From positions 3,268,756 through 3,332,755 of the forward strand of contig NC_086354.1 of NCBI RefSeq assembly GCF_036324505.1: a stretch of DNA of 64,000 nucleotides. The letters are read 5' to 3'. Below the pieces are notes generated by a model that saw nothing but the letters and a program-made list of their open reading frames with translations, was not told the DNA's origin and made no database searches. The position numbers were made by a program, and so were the translations under genes. Source of the DNA: Eleginops maclovinus (taxonomy: Eukaryota; Chordata; Actinopteri; Perciformes; Eleginopidae). This document shows positions 50,506-62,355 of this stretch, in pieces. Every line of letters starts with the position of its first letter. Position 1 is the stretch's first letter.

Positions 50506-51230
50506 TGGTGCGTTCACACTGGACGCGATGCGATTTTTGGGTGCGTCGCGATTACATGTAAAGACGGTGAGAGGCGCGAATTCGCTCCAGCGGCGCGCAT
50601 GAAGCGGGTGACGCGGCGCGAGTCGCGATTGCAGCGATTGAAGGGGTCCGCATCAATCGCGAGTGTTCTCGCGTTAACCAATCATCGGTACGGATCTCAG
50701 CCTGGCGTCTCTGACGTTCAATCAGAAAACCAAAACATATGTGTGCTTAACGTTAGCCGTTATGACACAGAGCCCCCAGCTCCTCATATCTGTTCAGAAA
50801 CGGGAGAAAAGTTATACATGTACAAACCACAGACTGTCAATGGCATGGTGAATTCAGTCGATGCTTTATTTATGTCTGCATGATTTTGTTCTGTGTGGAC
50901 GGAGCAGCTACAACGTGAGCTTAGCCGCATCAATCCGATCTCCATTCAGAAAACACACATTTCAAAGGGATTTTCGTCTGCCGTCTTGTGATGAGACGTG
51001 TTAAAGCATTAATTCATGGATTTTACCAACCGGTATCAGTGTGGTTTTAGTTCGGCATTATTATTAAACGTGTAGAACAATTAAATCACGGTCAAATATG
51101 TTCATGTTGTTGTAGTTGGTGTCTACCTTAGTATTTGAATGACGCGAGTAAACAGAAATGACAGCGGCGGTGAAACTCGAGTGATAAAGCCATGCGAATA
51201 TTTGCATCGCGTCCGGTGTGAACGCACCAC
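50506..51230. mobile_element. MITE with GC-rich inverted ends in rnf2 intron 1
   Basis: Ends TGGTGCGTTCACACTGGACG and CGTCCGGTGTGAACGCACCA are inverted copies with one mismatch, continued by GCGATGC/GCATCGC. CpG-rich near the ends. No transposase. The superfamily (Harbinger-like or other) is undecided. Confidence 0.8.
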
Positions 51231-52088
51231 TATTCTAGCTCTTTCATTTGGAAAATGTTTTTCTCTAGTTCTACCTTTGTTGATTGGAAAACAAAAAGGT
51301 CTACGCAAGGGGGGGGAATATGAAATATTAAGATGTATACCACTGTCAATTGTTAAGAAACCATAAAAATGCATACACATACACACTTTGATATGATAAT
51401 GACCTTTTGTGTCTTATAAAGACCAGCGCTGTCAAATTCAGGTGTTTCCTAAACTTCTTGAGTGTCTTCACTTTCACTGCGTGCGGTATCCACCTGTAAA
51501 ATAAGATCTGGGCATTAATCTCATCCATTGGTGCTTCTAAATTCATCCTCATATAAATGTGTTTCGTATATTTACTAATCTTGTCCCTTTATATATGTTA
51601 TTGAGTTCCAGTTTCTCACAAATGGAGTTTAACTGACATGCACATTTTAAGCATACTGCACTGTGTACAACTATTAAATCAAAGCTTAATGTAAATGGAA
51701 ACAACAACGTTTTGAACATGTGTTCTTTAGAAAAGTCTATTTGTTTTAATTGAAACTTGATTAATTTCCCAAGTTGTCCATTTCGCTTCGTAATTTATAG
51801 ACATTTTTTTTTAAATGGATAAGATTGTGTTTTGCTAACTGCGTGCAAACCTATTCCTATAGGTGTGTGTAATGACAAAGCTGTGGGCCTGCGGATAACT
51901 AACGCACAAACATATATAATAATGGGAATGTTCTTTTGCTGATGTATTGTACAGATCTGTTTCCTAAGCGTTTTGCTCTACGAAATGCACAAGATAAAGC
52001 AAATTAGTTAGTATTATTGTCATTGCCATCTGTAATAAACATCATGAAATTACAAAAAAATAAACATTTGTGTTTCAGTGTTGCAGTG

Positions 52089-52175
52089 ATGACACAGACG
52101 GTTCAAACCAACGGGGTTCAGCCCCTCAGTAAGACCTGGGAGCTGAGTCTGTACGAGCTGCAGAGAACTCCACAG
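52089..52175 (+). CDS. rnf2: rnf2 coding exon 1
   Basis: 29 codons, starting [19 protein letters not shown] and ending LQRTPQ. The upstream acceptor is either TTTCAG at 52078 or TTGCAG at 52086; both precede the ATG. Donor CAG|GTAACA, phase 0. Confidence 0.95.
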
Positions 52176-55100
52176 GTAACAATTCATAGTATTTTATTTC
52201 ATTCAAGTGTTTTTATCAAAAATCTCTTATTGACATGTTTTCCTCATTTATAAATTAATTTGCTTATTTTTAACACATGGAGGGCCACCCAGGTATTCCT
52301 AAAAAAACAAGCAGAGCATTGTCAACCCCTCCAGAGAGAGATGTATCTTTGTGCGTACTAACCTTCATCTGGATCTGTTTCGTACTGGCACAGGAGGCGA
52401 TAACAGATGGACTGGAAATAGCAGTGTCGCCCCGGTCCTTGCACAGCGAACTCATGTGTCCTATCTGCCTGGACATGCTGAAGAACACAATGACAACCAA
52501 AGAATGTCTGCACCGCTTCTGCGCTGATTGTATCATCACAGCTTTAAGATCTGGGTACGTTTCCCCCTGCAGGAGAGCTTTCTCCTACCCCTTGTCCATC
52601 AAAGCTGTTCCAGGCCTGGTTCAGAGCCGATGCCTGATTGCAAACCATTTTTGTGCTGTGTTGCCGACCCTCAAAACGGGTTACCATTTGGAACGAACAC
52701 TCTGCTGGGCTGGAACCACATTAGAAACAGTTATGCTGGTGGCTGGAGGATGATTAACCCGAGTAATAGCAGTCTTTACAAGCAGTAGTGCTGATTTGCA
52801 AAGTGACTCTAACGTGATCACACATGTATACAAAGTCACACAACACTAACCAGGCATGAGTGTTTTTTTTACCATACTTTTAATGACGAAACCTGTTTGC
52901 TATCCTTGACCGGTTTGAAGAGCAGTACAATGCTTCTGTGGCAAAAGCTGCCTTTCTTTCGTTGTTTTTTTTTTGCAGCCATCGGGTGTTGGCATGTCAT
53001 ACTCACCAAGTGAGATCATAGTGACAAATGCCACAATGATAACAAATACACGAATATCTTTAGCCTAACAGAACAGCTTTAGAAATCCTCACAGCCACTG
53101 GAACACAAAGAGCAACCATGAGCTATTTCTATGTTTGTAAACAATGTGAACCTTTTCTTTACATATTATATATTCAGGTCTACTCACCTCTGCAGATATT
53201 GGCCCTGAAGTTAAATCCAAATGTGTTGCATCACAATTAAGAGTTGTCATGGTTTGATAGACCATTGGTTTCTTTTGTCCTCCCTGCAGTAATAAAGAGT
53301 GTCCTACATGTCGTAAGAAGCTGGTTTCCAAGAGGTCGCTGCGTCCAGACCCCAACTTTGATGCTCTGATAAGTAAGTTACCACAGCAGGTAAAAGGAGG
53401 TTTAATTACTCTGCAAAAAACTAATTTTTTATTCATTTAATTTTTCCCATTTCAGGCAAGATTTATCCCAGCCGTGACGAGTATGAAGCCCACCAAGAGA
53501 GGGTGTTGGCTCGCATCAGCAAACACAACAACCAGCAAGCCCTGTCCCACAGCATAGAGGAGGGGCTGAAGATCCAGGCCATGACCAGGTACACACTCAC
53601 CTCTACACACACACAATGACAATGCAAACATAAGAGTGTGTCCTCTCATGGTTGGACTTTTGTTTCCTTCAGACTGCAGCGTGGTAAGAGACATACAGTG
53701 GAGAATGGGAGCGGGGCCGAGGACAACGGAGACTCCTCCCACTGTAGCAATGCCTCTGTCCATAGCAACCAGGTATGTTATCATATGTAACCTTATGCTG
53801 GCTGTAATAATTATGGTATACAGTAGTTGCTAGGCTGAACTTGTGATGATTGGACTGAAGAGATGTGGTTACTGTTGAGATGCACTCACAGGGAAGCATG
53901 AAACGTTCAGGATGTGAATACTGTTATAGATTAGTGCAGGAGTGAGTTCTAAAACCTGGATTGAGTTCACGTTTTAGCACTTCCAGTTCATCGCCTCAAA
54001 GGTTTTTAGAACGTGGTTTTTCTGTGGTTAACACAAGATGAAACGATTTCTCATTTGGGTGCAGAAGTAAATACACCACTAGTGTGAAGTTTCTATGTAT
54101 CATCCACTATTAAACGTCATCACGCGGAGCATTAGCTGCCTTGAGCTTAGTGGTGGTGATGCACAGCCATGCATGTATACTTCAAAAGTCATCAGAATCG
54201 GGTTTATTGCCAGGTGCATTTACGCATACAAGGAATTTGATTTGGTGTCTGCTGGTGGGTACATAAACAACTTAAGAAAATCATTTGTAAAAAATATAAA
54301 GATAATAAAGATAAGTATTTATAAAGTGGTGTTGGGATCATCCTGCTGAACAAAGTGTGTATTATAATGGTGTGTTTGCCAAACTTTATGCAATATAGCA
54401 AAATCAAATGTAAAGATCCGTCATTCATCACTGCTTTTTTATTGGGGAGGGGAATATGTTTTGTCCTCGTAGGAATGCTATGTTCTAAAATTAAAATAAA
54501 AAAAATCTTTCCCCCAGGAGGCAGGTCCCAGCATTAAGCGCACCAAGACCAGCGACGACAGCGGGCTGGACATGGACAACGCCGCAGAGAACGGGGGCGT
54601 GGACTCTGTGATTGACGGTGGAGCCAGCGAGATAGAGCTGGTGTTCAGGCCACACCCCACCCTGATGGAGAAGGACGACGCCCAGAACAGGTAGAGTCCC
54701 CCTCACTTAAGCTGCATTTATAGAGAGTCTTTGAATCCCACCAAAGAGCTTTACAGCAGTCAGCATTTAATATTAGCCAGAATACACTGTGCAGTTGTGG
54801 CGTGGCATGTTGTGTTTTGCTAAAAAGTAAAGTAAAACACCGTAAAACTGCTCTCATTAAATCAGTCCTGTTTGGTTACAATGTGCCTGCCTGCTTATTT
54901 CTGTATGTGTGAATGATCGTGTGTCCGCAGCGTGGAGTTTGTCCCTCGCTACATCAAGACGTCCGGTAACGCCACAGTGGATCACCTCTCCAAATACCTG
55001 GCTGTCCGACTCGCTCTGGAGGAGCTGAGGAGAAACGCAGAGGCCAGTCCTGTCAACGTGGAGGCAGCTTCAGAGAAACAGTACACCATCTACATACCTA

Positions 55101-56929
55101 CCGCTGCAAACCAGTTCACTGTGAGTACACACGCGCTATATATTTATTCCAATCTCAACTATTGCACATGAATGCACCGTTATGGTTCCTATAAACCATC
55201 TCTATTTTCTTCCTGCAACACTAGAAATTACCTTCTTTTTTTTGAGACATTTTTTATTACATCCTACAAAGAAATCTGAGAAATATCTGTGGCTCTGCGA
55301 CCCATGCTGGATAATATGCAGCGAGCAGTTCATTGAAACCAAACGCACCCCAGCAGGGTGATCAGGGCCCTGCTTAATACACAGTTACTCGCTAAGTCAA
55401 TAATTCACAACTTGTTGATTTCAAAATGATTGTATTGCTTCCACTAATAAAAAATACTCCATGTGTAGTATAACTTAAACAAAACTTAAAATGACGGCAG
55501 CACTGATTAAGGTTTACTGTAACTGTCCAAGTCCGTGAAAAATAAAATAATTCTCCATGAACCAGTCCTTAAACACTGCCAGAGCCCATACCGTGTTCCC
55601 TTTAGTGTTTACTTCCTGTGTGCGGTCGAATAGTCAAAAAATCAGCTCCTATCGTCTATTCCTGTCCACTATTCCTTGACCTTTGCGAGAAACGTCACTG
55701 GGTAAAGGAATAGTGGATAGGAGAATTCAAAAGGACTATGGAAAAGAGACTGTGGTGCTTTGAGAATCCAACTTACACTATCCCACGTATTTATGATGAA
55801 GCACGTTATTAATGTGCGTCTGCTGTGGGGAACTACAGCTTCTATAAAGCGGACTACTGAAAGTGCATCTACTCTGCACCGTGCTCTGATGGGGCTGCTT
55901 ATGCTTTATGAACGAGGACAATAGAGAGACATATATTCTTCATTACAAAGGCTGGAATTGAAATAAAAAAGGAAACTTGTGCTGTCCCCCTCACCCCCCG
56001 GTCCACATGTATTAACCCACATGAATCCCAATACGTATGATTATATTTTAAAATAAATACAAACGTGTTTATTATAAACTAGTTATGCCTTAACCTATCA
56101 CTTTGAATATCACAATTCAAACATGTTCCTTTTGATTAGTACAGTGCTGAACGTTGAAAACAGAGCACTTTAGTAACATACGGCATACATTTTAAACTGC
56201 TTAATAAGGACCGTAACTTTCATGATACACATTTCTCCGTCACGATCGTTTGTTTCTGTGAACGGCAGAATGTTGTGTGACGGTAAATGTTGCCGCCGCA
56301 ATGCATTGTGGGACAGCATTTTCTCCTTTCCTTTCTTAAAGGAAGATCCAGTGTTTCCTAAACTCATTATATAATAAAGGTTATAAAGGAAGTTTCAAAG
56401 CTCCTTTCCTATCATCTAGAGAATTCAAACAGCTCTTATCATGGCTGCCACTGAGGTACTTCCGGGTCATTTTGCTCCGTTAGGAACCTTCCTAAGATAT
56501 ACTGACTATTCCACCGTACCCCCTGTCTGTCTCCTGCTGTTCCCTTTAGTGTTGTCTGTCTGTCTGTCTGTATTCCTTCTCTCGTTTTCTTTTGTTCTTT
56601 TTCTCTTTTCAACGTAGCCGTGTAACATTTAAATGTATATCAGGGAAGTATTCTAGAGTAGTGGAGGGTTAAGGCTAAGTTTGTATACATAGGCACTGGA
56701 CATGATGTATTAGATGAGCTGTGTTAGTGCAGACTGGAGGATATGACACAGGTCTGGGGGTCAGGGGGTCAGGACAGAGATGCTGGGGGCCCTCACGGAT
56801 CTTTCATGTGTCAACCTCTGTCCCCAGGTTCTGAACGGGTCCTTCTCTCTGGAGCTGGTCAGCGAAAAGTACTGGAAGGTGAACAAACCCATGGAGCTGT
56901 ACTTTGCTCCTACTAAAGAACACAAGTAG
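52089..56929 (+). CDS. rnf2: rnf2 (Ring1B), E3 ubiquitin ligase of Polycomb PRC1 (whole CDS, 8 coding exons)
   Basis: RING2/Ring1B monoubiquitinates histone H2A in Polycomb repressive complex 1, working with PCGF partners and acting in the nucleus (family knowledge). Exons: 52089-52175, 52394-52554, 53290-53372, 53456-53588, 53673-53772, 54518-54690, 54931-55120, 56828-56929. They sum to 1029 nt, 342 residues, against about 336 in mammals. The C3HC4 RING starts at Cys51 (CPICLDML ... CLHRFCADC ... CPTC, about residues 51-90). The C-terminal RAWUL domain, which binds CBX and RYBP proteins, starts about residue 225 and ends [12 protein letters not shown]2 rather than RING1 is indicated by the N-terminus ([18 protein letters not shown]), the SSHCSNAS block and [17 protein letters not shown]. 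One local difference from mammals is an extra SVEFVP before [11 protein letters not shown]. Confidence 0.97.
52394..52554 (+). CDS. rnf2: rnf2 coding exon 2, RING finger first part
   Basis: Reads [19 protein letters not shown] and then [32 protein letters not shown]. It holds the first six zinc ligands of the RING. Donor CTGG|GTACGT. Confidence 0.97.
53290..53372 (+). CDS. rnf2: rnf2 coding exon 3, RING finger last zinc ligands
   Basis: Reads [20 protein letters not shown] then PNFDALI. CPTC supplies the last two zinc ligands. Acceptor CTGCAG, donor ATAA|GTAAGT. Confidence 0.97.
53456..53588 (+). CDS. rnf2: rnf2 coding exon 4
   Basis: Reads [20 protein letters not shown] then [20 protein letters not shown]. 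This basic region near the RING contacts nucleosomal DNA in mammalian RNF2. Donor CCAG|GTACAC. Confidence 0.96.
53673..53772 (+). CDS. rnf2: rnf2 coding exon 5, linker
   Basis: Reads [20 protein letters not shown] then [14 protein letters not shown] short, acidic and Ser-rich linker, ending in phase 0 at CAG|GTATGT. Confidence 0.95.
54518..54690 (+). CDS. rnf2: rnf2 coding exon 6, linker to RAWUL
   Basis: Reads [20 protein letters not shown], then a variable stretch, then [20 protein letters not shown]. The middle ([15 protein letters not shown]) differs from the mammalian equivalent as I recall it. Donor ACAG|GTAGAG. Confidence 0.95.
54931..55120 (+). CDS. rnf2: rnf2 coding exon 7, RAWUL domain
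   Basis: Reads [19 protein letters not shown], then [19 protein letters not shown] and [17 protein letters not shown]. The exon starts six residues upstream of where the mammalian protein resumes (RYIKTSGN), a small insertion at the splice junction. Donor CACT|GTGAGT. Confidence 0.95.
55600..56510. mobile_element. host MITE copy C, uninterrupted, in rnf2 intron 7
   Basis: Reverse-orientation relative of copies A and B. It contains CTTTCCTATCATCTAGAGAA with no insertion and so represents the pre-insertion state. Confidence 0.78.
56828..56929 (+). CDS. rnf2: rnf2 coding exon 8, C-terminus
   Basis: Reads [19 protein letters not shown] then [14 protein letters not shown] and a TAG stop at 56927-56929. 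Matches the conserved end of RAWUL. Confidence 0.97.
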   Translation, partial: VLNGSFSLELVSEKYWKVNKPMELYFAPTKEHK

Positions 56930-59315
56930 ACTCACACACATAAAACACACACACACACACACACACTCGGCAGTAGGAAGTAAACACATGGACTCGGCTA
57001 CACATGCACACACACTAACGAGGAGAGGAGTGTGTGTCTCTGAAGGAGATGAGAGGGGGCTGAAACCCCTCCAAAGGACTCTTGTAAAAAGAAAAACAAT
57101 TCTGTTTTATATTCTCTGTATCTTTCTCCGTGTCTCTTTCTATCCTCTGTAGACTGCAGCAGATCAGCACAGCTGCACATCGCTTCAGTATTTCTTAGTC
57201 TCCTCCAGTATTTTGCTCCCCATGTGGTTTCAGTCCAACATAAGCTAGCTGAAAGAAACGGAGGAAAATATTTGCTCGCAGATTCCTCTGAAACCCACCG
57301 TCAGTATCTGAAATATTGTCAAAATAGGGCATACATCTAATCTGATTCATAAGGGCCTGTGCTTCTCCACTGAGCACAGACATCCAACATGAATCCCACA
57401 TGTATGGAAGCAAAGAAAGGCCAAAATTAAGTAAATGTAATGCTTACTGAAAGTGTAAAATGTAATTGCTACTGAATAGAGGGTTAATATTCAATTATCG
57501 GTGAAAAGTATTTAACTATCTGCATTCATGTGGGTTGGATTCCCTCTTATAAAGTCATTTCAGGTATTAAAAAAATAAGTTGAGGATTCCTATTGGCTCC
57601 CTACTTTGATCACATGACTTCCTCAGGCTGAAGTGATTATCCCTCAGTACTTTTAGTTAATTTAGTTACTTTTAGTCAAAAGAAACCTGGTGTTCTGAAT
57701 TTTCAACGTTTTCCCCACAAAGCAGACAGGTTTCAAAGTAAAATATTTTAATTTTCAACATAGTGGTTACATTTTATAAATAGGTGCTTATTAATTTCAA
57801 AAGACGGGGCCTTCCTTTGCTTCCTTAGAGAATCCTCTCTCACCTCTGTTCCCATCACACTGTAGCACAGAGCTCTGACCAGCAGGGGGCGTTACAAGCA
57901 TATCCAAATTCCTCTCTGGTGAATAAAGCGCCACACATTGCCTCGGGCATTTAGTTGTTTTTCTTTGAGGGGGCTCCCCGAATATGTTTTGTGTTTTCTC
58001 AACAGTTGTTTCTCCTAAATAAAACTAGTGGCTGGTGAAGCTTTGAATGTCTGCAATGTTTTTGTCAGAGAAGACTGTTCCCGGGATCGAGGAGGAAACA
58101 CTTCCTCTTTTTTAGTTTGTATAAAATAACTCCTCTCAGCTGTTGTGCTGATCTGTTGCCTGTAGAAACTGTCCTAATATCTGTGGCTTGTTCTTTTATA
58201 AATGTCTTTTGTAACATGGAGAGGAAGGACGGTGGTTGATGTGGAGGCGGGCGGGTTGGCGTTGGGTCGGGGTTTTTTTTCAGTGCCATCGACAGTCAGA
58301 CCATTCACATGCTCCCTGTGCTGCTGACCAGCGGAGCGCCATCACTTCCTGTATGTAGGCACCAGCACACACAATACATCAGGGTGCGCTTGATTTAGTT
58401 GTTAATGTTATGTTTCCATGTAGCTAACTGAAGGGTCGTGTGTATCGTGGTGTGTAGGTACATGACTCATGGATAGGGATGGGTTAAGATTTCCAAGGTA
58501 CTACTACTCTTACCGATACTGCTTATCGATCCAGTACTTTAACAGTATTCTTATTGGTTGTTTTTGTTATTTTGAAGGGAAAAACTAAACAAATTGGAAT
58601 TAACATTGCCTTTATTTAATGTATAGTGTGGATTCTGGGCTGCTAGCACACATAACATGCCTGCAGTAAGTAACTAAGTACCTTTACTAAAGTACTGTAC
58701 TTAAGTATAATTTTGAGGGACATGTTCTTGAATATTTCCATTTTATGCTACCACTTCTACTCCACTACATGTATGTAATCCCTTTAGTTACTTTACAGAT
58801 CTGGATTAATGATGGTAAATATAATCAGCCCTTAAATCAGACTTTAGTTCACCTGCAGTAAATCCAGCAGCTACCCTGCAGTATACAAAGCCATTCAAAC
58901 TAGCTGCACCTTTACCAGCTCTGAGAACACTTTAGTGATCAATCATTATAAAACATATCAGAGATATTATTCTGAAATGGACCAATCTGCATAATGACCG
59001 CTTTTACTGGGATCGGTACCCATCCCTACTCATGGAGGCCTGGACCTGGGATTCATACATCATTTTTCCTCCATTTTCCTGCTAATGTGCCAATCAAACC
59101 GAGCCTGATGACGACGGAGCAAGGGCCCCACATTTGAAAGGATTGCATCTGATATTCAGCTTTAGGAAACAAAGCTCTGTCAAAGGTCAACTCATCTGGT
59201 TTCTGTGTGTCTGAGTAACTGTCTGTGTGTGTTGGGCAGGGGTGGGGTTGGGGGGGTGGGGGACCTGTATACTGCATCTTTCTGTTTGGAAAATAAACCT
59301 GAATCTGTGTTGCTC
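56930..59315 (+). other. rnf2: rnf2 3'UTR
   Basis: After the stop a (CA)n tract lies at about 56948-56966. A candidate early AATAAA is at about 58018 and a stronger AATAAA at 59292-59297. The region 58473-59029 is occupied by a dispersed repeat. The UTR end is inferred from poly(A) signals only. Confidence 0.5.
58473..59029. mobile_element. dispersed element with nested AAGTACTT-family fragment in the rnf2 3'UTR
   Basis: Inverted ends TAGGGATGGGTTAAGAT and, reversed, TAGGGATGGGTACCGAT. The inner part 58668-58930 belongs to the family of the MITE at 44944. Confidence 0.65.
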
Positions 59316-59329
59316 AACATGGAATTCTG

Positions 59330-60349
59330 AGTGCCTGAGTTTTTATTGTCTCCGTTGAGAATCTGGATTTTCAGTGGGATCATAGACTGTCACATTAGTA
59401 TAATGGTTCCTTTTTAACACGCCGCACACATGTGAGAAAGGCTGGCGTCAAGTAGCTTTTGAATCCTATAATGGCTCTAGTTGAATGTGGCAAAATAAGC
59501 GAAAATTATCCAATGCAAATATACAAAACAAAGTGTTTCCTGAGTTGATTCTGACTCAATTCTTGCTATATAATTTGAGGATATACTCCATTTCTAAATA
59601 GGAAATTGGGAAATAAAATGAGCATTAATTAGGTTTGGACAAACTTAAGGTCTCCATTAATAAGAATACATATTTAAATTGCTTCTCAATCTGGTGTGGT
59701 GCATCTGTAAACTGTAAAGTGCATTAATCTATTGCAATTCATTTGAATTATTCTTCAAAGATATCAATCACAGATTGTGCCTTGTAACACATGGTCCTGG
59801 TTTATTTATAATTGGCATTGTTGTATTTATTGTCCTCATCATTACTCATTTATGCAGCGTTTACCTTTCTGATAAATAAGTATTCTGTTTCTGATCGTCT
59901 GCTGTACCCTCACAGGTGACTAAATCTGTTCTAAGGAACATTTCATTTAACTAGATTTAGTTTCATCCCAAAAACTGTTGGATATAGCTACAAGATTATC
60001 TGGCAAGGATTCAATAATATTATTGATATTTCATCTGCATTCCTCAACTATGCTCACTACAGGGCAGAAAAACACAGTCAGATAAATACACTCTACCTTC
60101 CATCACTACTGAACCATGGCTTTCTAATGAGGCCATGGTTCAGGAAAGTTAAGCACTGATAGCAAATGGAAACTAAAAACTGAAGTAATAAGGAAGGAAA
60201 GCTTTCCAGACGTGTTTTTAATATAATGAATGTTGTCTTTACTTTGATCCCTTTTTTCCTTGGTGAGGAAACATACAATGTGCTGATCAGACAATGACTT
60301 TAACAGACTTTCAGGAAATCAAACGGCACAAGATTGAATAGAGGCAGCT
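59330..60349. other. intergenic region between rnf2 and the membrane-protein gene
   Basis: AT-rich. No gene or strong repeat recognised. The two genes are convergent here. Confidence 0.5.
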
Positions 60350-60747
60350 TTATTGGCAAATAGGTATGAACTCAACAACACTTTTAAAGTTCAAATGTAA
60401 CTGTATGAAAGGCAGAGTATATTGTCACTGAATGGATGCACAATAAAATGATCCATTCGTGCAACGGCTTCAAAATAGCAATGTAAAACATAATAACCAC
60501 ATGTATGAAAAGTACTTCATATGGACAGTGCTGATGGTAGTAGTGGTAAACAGACGTATCAGTATTTATAAGAAAGTGCAGTATTGTCTGAGTTGCAGTG
60601 AGAGCGAAGAGGGAAAGACTCTTTTAAAGAAGTGCCTCCCCATCAGCAGCTACACGCCTTCATAAGTGTAGCCCCCTGTGGAGTGTTGCAGGGGTGCAGG
60701 ACAGAGGGACGTAGAGGCACAGGAGTTACTCAGCAGGCTCCTGGGGA
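60350..60747 (-). other. 3'UTR of the unidentified membrane-protein gene
   Basis: On the minus strand AATAAA occurs at about 60350-60355, 400 bp after the stop codon, inside CCAATAAAGCTGCC. No other strong signal lies closer. Assignment is by position. Confidence 0.45.
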
Positions 60748-60896
60748 TTAGGTCAAGACCTTGAACGCTCCGCCATCGAGGGGTGACACCATGAGTCGGG
60801 CCGAGCCGGGGGAGTGGAGGGGCAGCCACATGTTCCTCCAGATGACGGTGATGAGGCGGGAAATCAGCAGCACGCAGGCCAACACCAGCAGGACCA
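60748..60896 (-). CDS. unidentified small membrane protein, last coding exon
   Basis: Joined in phase to the exon at 63863, it reads VVLLVLACVLLISRLITVIW, then RNMWLPLHSPGSARLMVSPL and DGGAFKVLT, stop TAA at 60748-60750. The first 20 residues are a second transmembrane segment followed by an RN-rich cytosolic-type boundary. Acceptor CCCTCAG at 60897. The joined C-terminus therefore carries two hydrophobic segments separated by a short polar loop. Identity unknown. Confidence 0.72.
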
Positions 60897-61414
60897 CTGA
60901 GGGACACACAAGGGGACAACAGTCAGTGATTGTCTCAGAGCTTCAGAGGGTTAAAGAGGCCGCATGCCGATACAAGTTACATTTTATGTTGCCCGCTCTA
61001 TTAAAATCAGCCCGATGTAACAGCGATGCATTCTGGGATTTGGGGTTTTGGTCAATTTTTGCAAACAAATTCTTGGCAATGAGAATACAAAACTCTTATC
61101 GCCATGCTCAGACCATAAATCATTGTTGTTTGTAAAGACGACTCCAGAGGTCATCGTCTCCACTCCCCCTCCCTCCCTACGCCTCCCTGAGATAATGCAT
61201 GACAGGCTGATAGTAACATGGCAGGGTCCCAGACAGATGTTTTTGTCTGATTATAAATAAAACCAAAGTATTTCAGAACATTGAAATATTATTGCCAAAT
61301 TTAGATAATAAATACAGCGATGAAGCTTGGGAGATGACTAGCACAGAATGGAGCGATGTGTTTCTATGCAACCACACACTCACACACAAACACAGTCGCC
61401 AGGACCTCATCCTG

Positions 61415-61870
61415 GATACTAATAATAATAATTATTATATTGTTATAGCGCTTTTCCGGGACTCGATGCGCTTTACAGTATAAGGGAGGGTTGGGATGGA
61501 AGGAGTTCAAACAAATAAAGACAAACAAAGACGATCAACGGACATAGATTAATGCATGTCTATGCGTAGACGGAGGAGAACAGATGAGTTTTAAGGCGGG
61601 ACTGGAGGAGCGTGTAGGAGTCGGATTCATGGAGATCTTGGGGGAGGGAATTCACGAGCCTGGGAGCTGCCATAGAAAAAGTTCTGTCTCCAAAGCTGCA
61701 GAGTTTAGATTTTGGGATGGATACGAGAGCGGCTGAGGTGGATCCGAGGGACCTTTGGGGTTGGTAGGGGGTGAGAAGGTCAGTGAGCTAGGAGGAGACC
61801 AGATTGTGGGGGGCTTTGTAGGAGAGGATCAGTATTTTCTAGTTGATGCAGTGGGAGACGGAAGCCAATG
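61415..61870. repeat. degenerate dispersed repeat
   Basis: Begins after (AAT)n with TATAGCGCTTTTCCGG, then carries GGGGCTTTGTAGGAGAGGAT and AGTTCTGTCTCCAAAGCTGC, blocks frequent in fish retroelements. It lies in the intron of the membrane-protein gene. Confidence 0.5.
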
Positions 61871-62355
61871 AACTGCTAGCCCTCAGAATCGTGTCTAGTC
61901 ATGACCTTATTTGTAAATATCTGGCCAATAGGACCGTAAGGATATCATTACAAGGCTCCCTCTGTCTTACCTTGAATCTACCTCAAAGTGTGTTTCAGAT
62001 TCGATGTGTGTTTTTGATAGAGCAGGTCACATCATGTTATCTGACACTCTTCATACAGCTGCAGAACAATACTTTGAAACAGTGTGTGAGGATTTGCACT
62101 TCTGTTCAGTTCAGTATCTTCACAGCAGCCGGGGCACAGGGTACAGAGGTCAGCTACCAATCAGAAGGTCATGTTGATGTGGCGGGAGTGTAAGGCAGTC
62201 TCTACCTCTGTGTGAATGTGTGTGAATGCTGACTTGTGTGTACAGTTGTGTGTGGCTTTTTTTCCATACAGACTGCACATTCGATTCCAAATCAAAACAT
62301 GAAGAACAAAATGATCAAATTACTTTTTACTTTACAGAAAGTGAAGAAAAGGGAA

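Noticed and set aside
52277..52788. Longer frames extending past rnf2 exon 2
   Set aside because: The part after 52554 is intron read-through; the donor GTACGT and the next exon restore the conserved RING sequence.
54204..54431. Minus-strand frames within rnf2 introns 5-7
   Set aside because: No domain or splice support; they overlap intron sequence of a well-supported gene.
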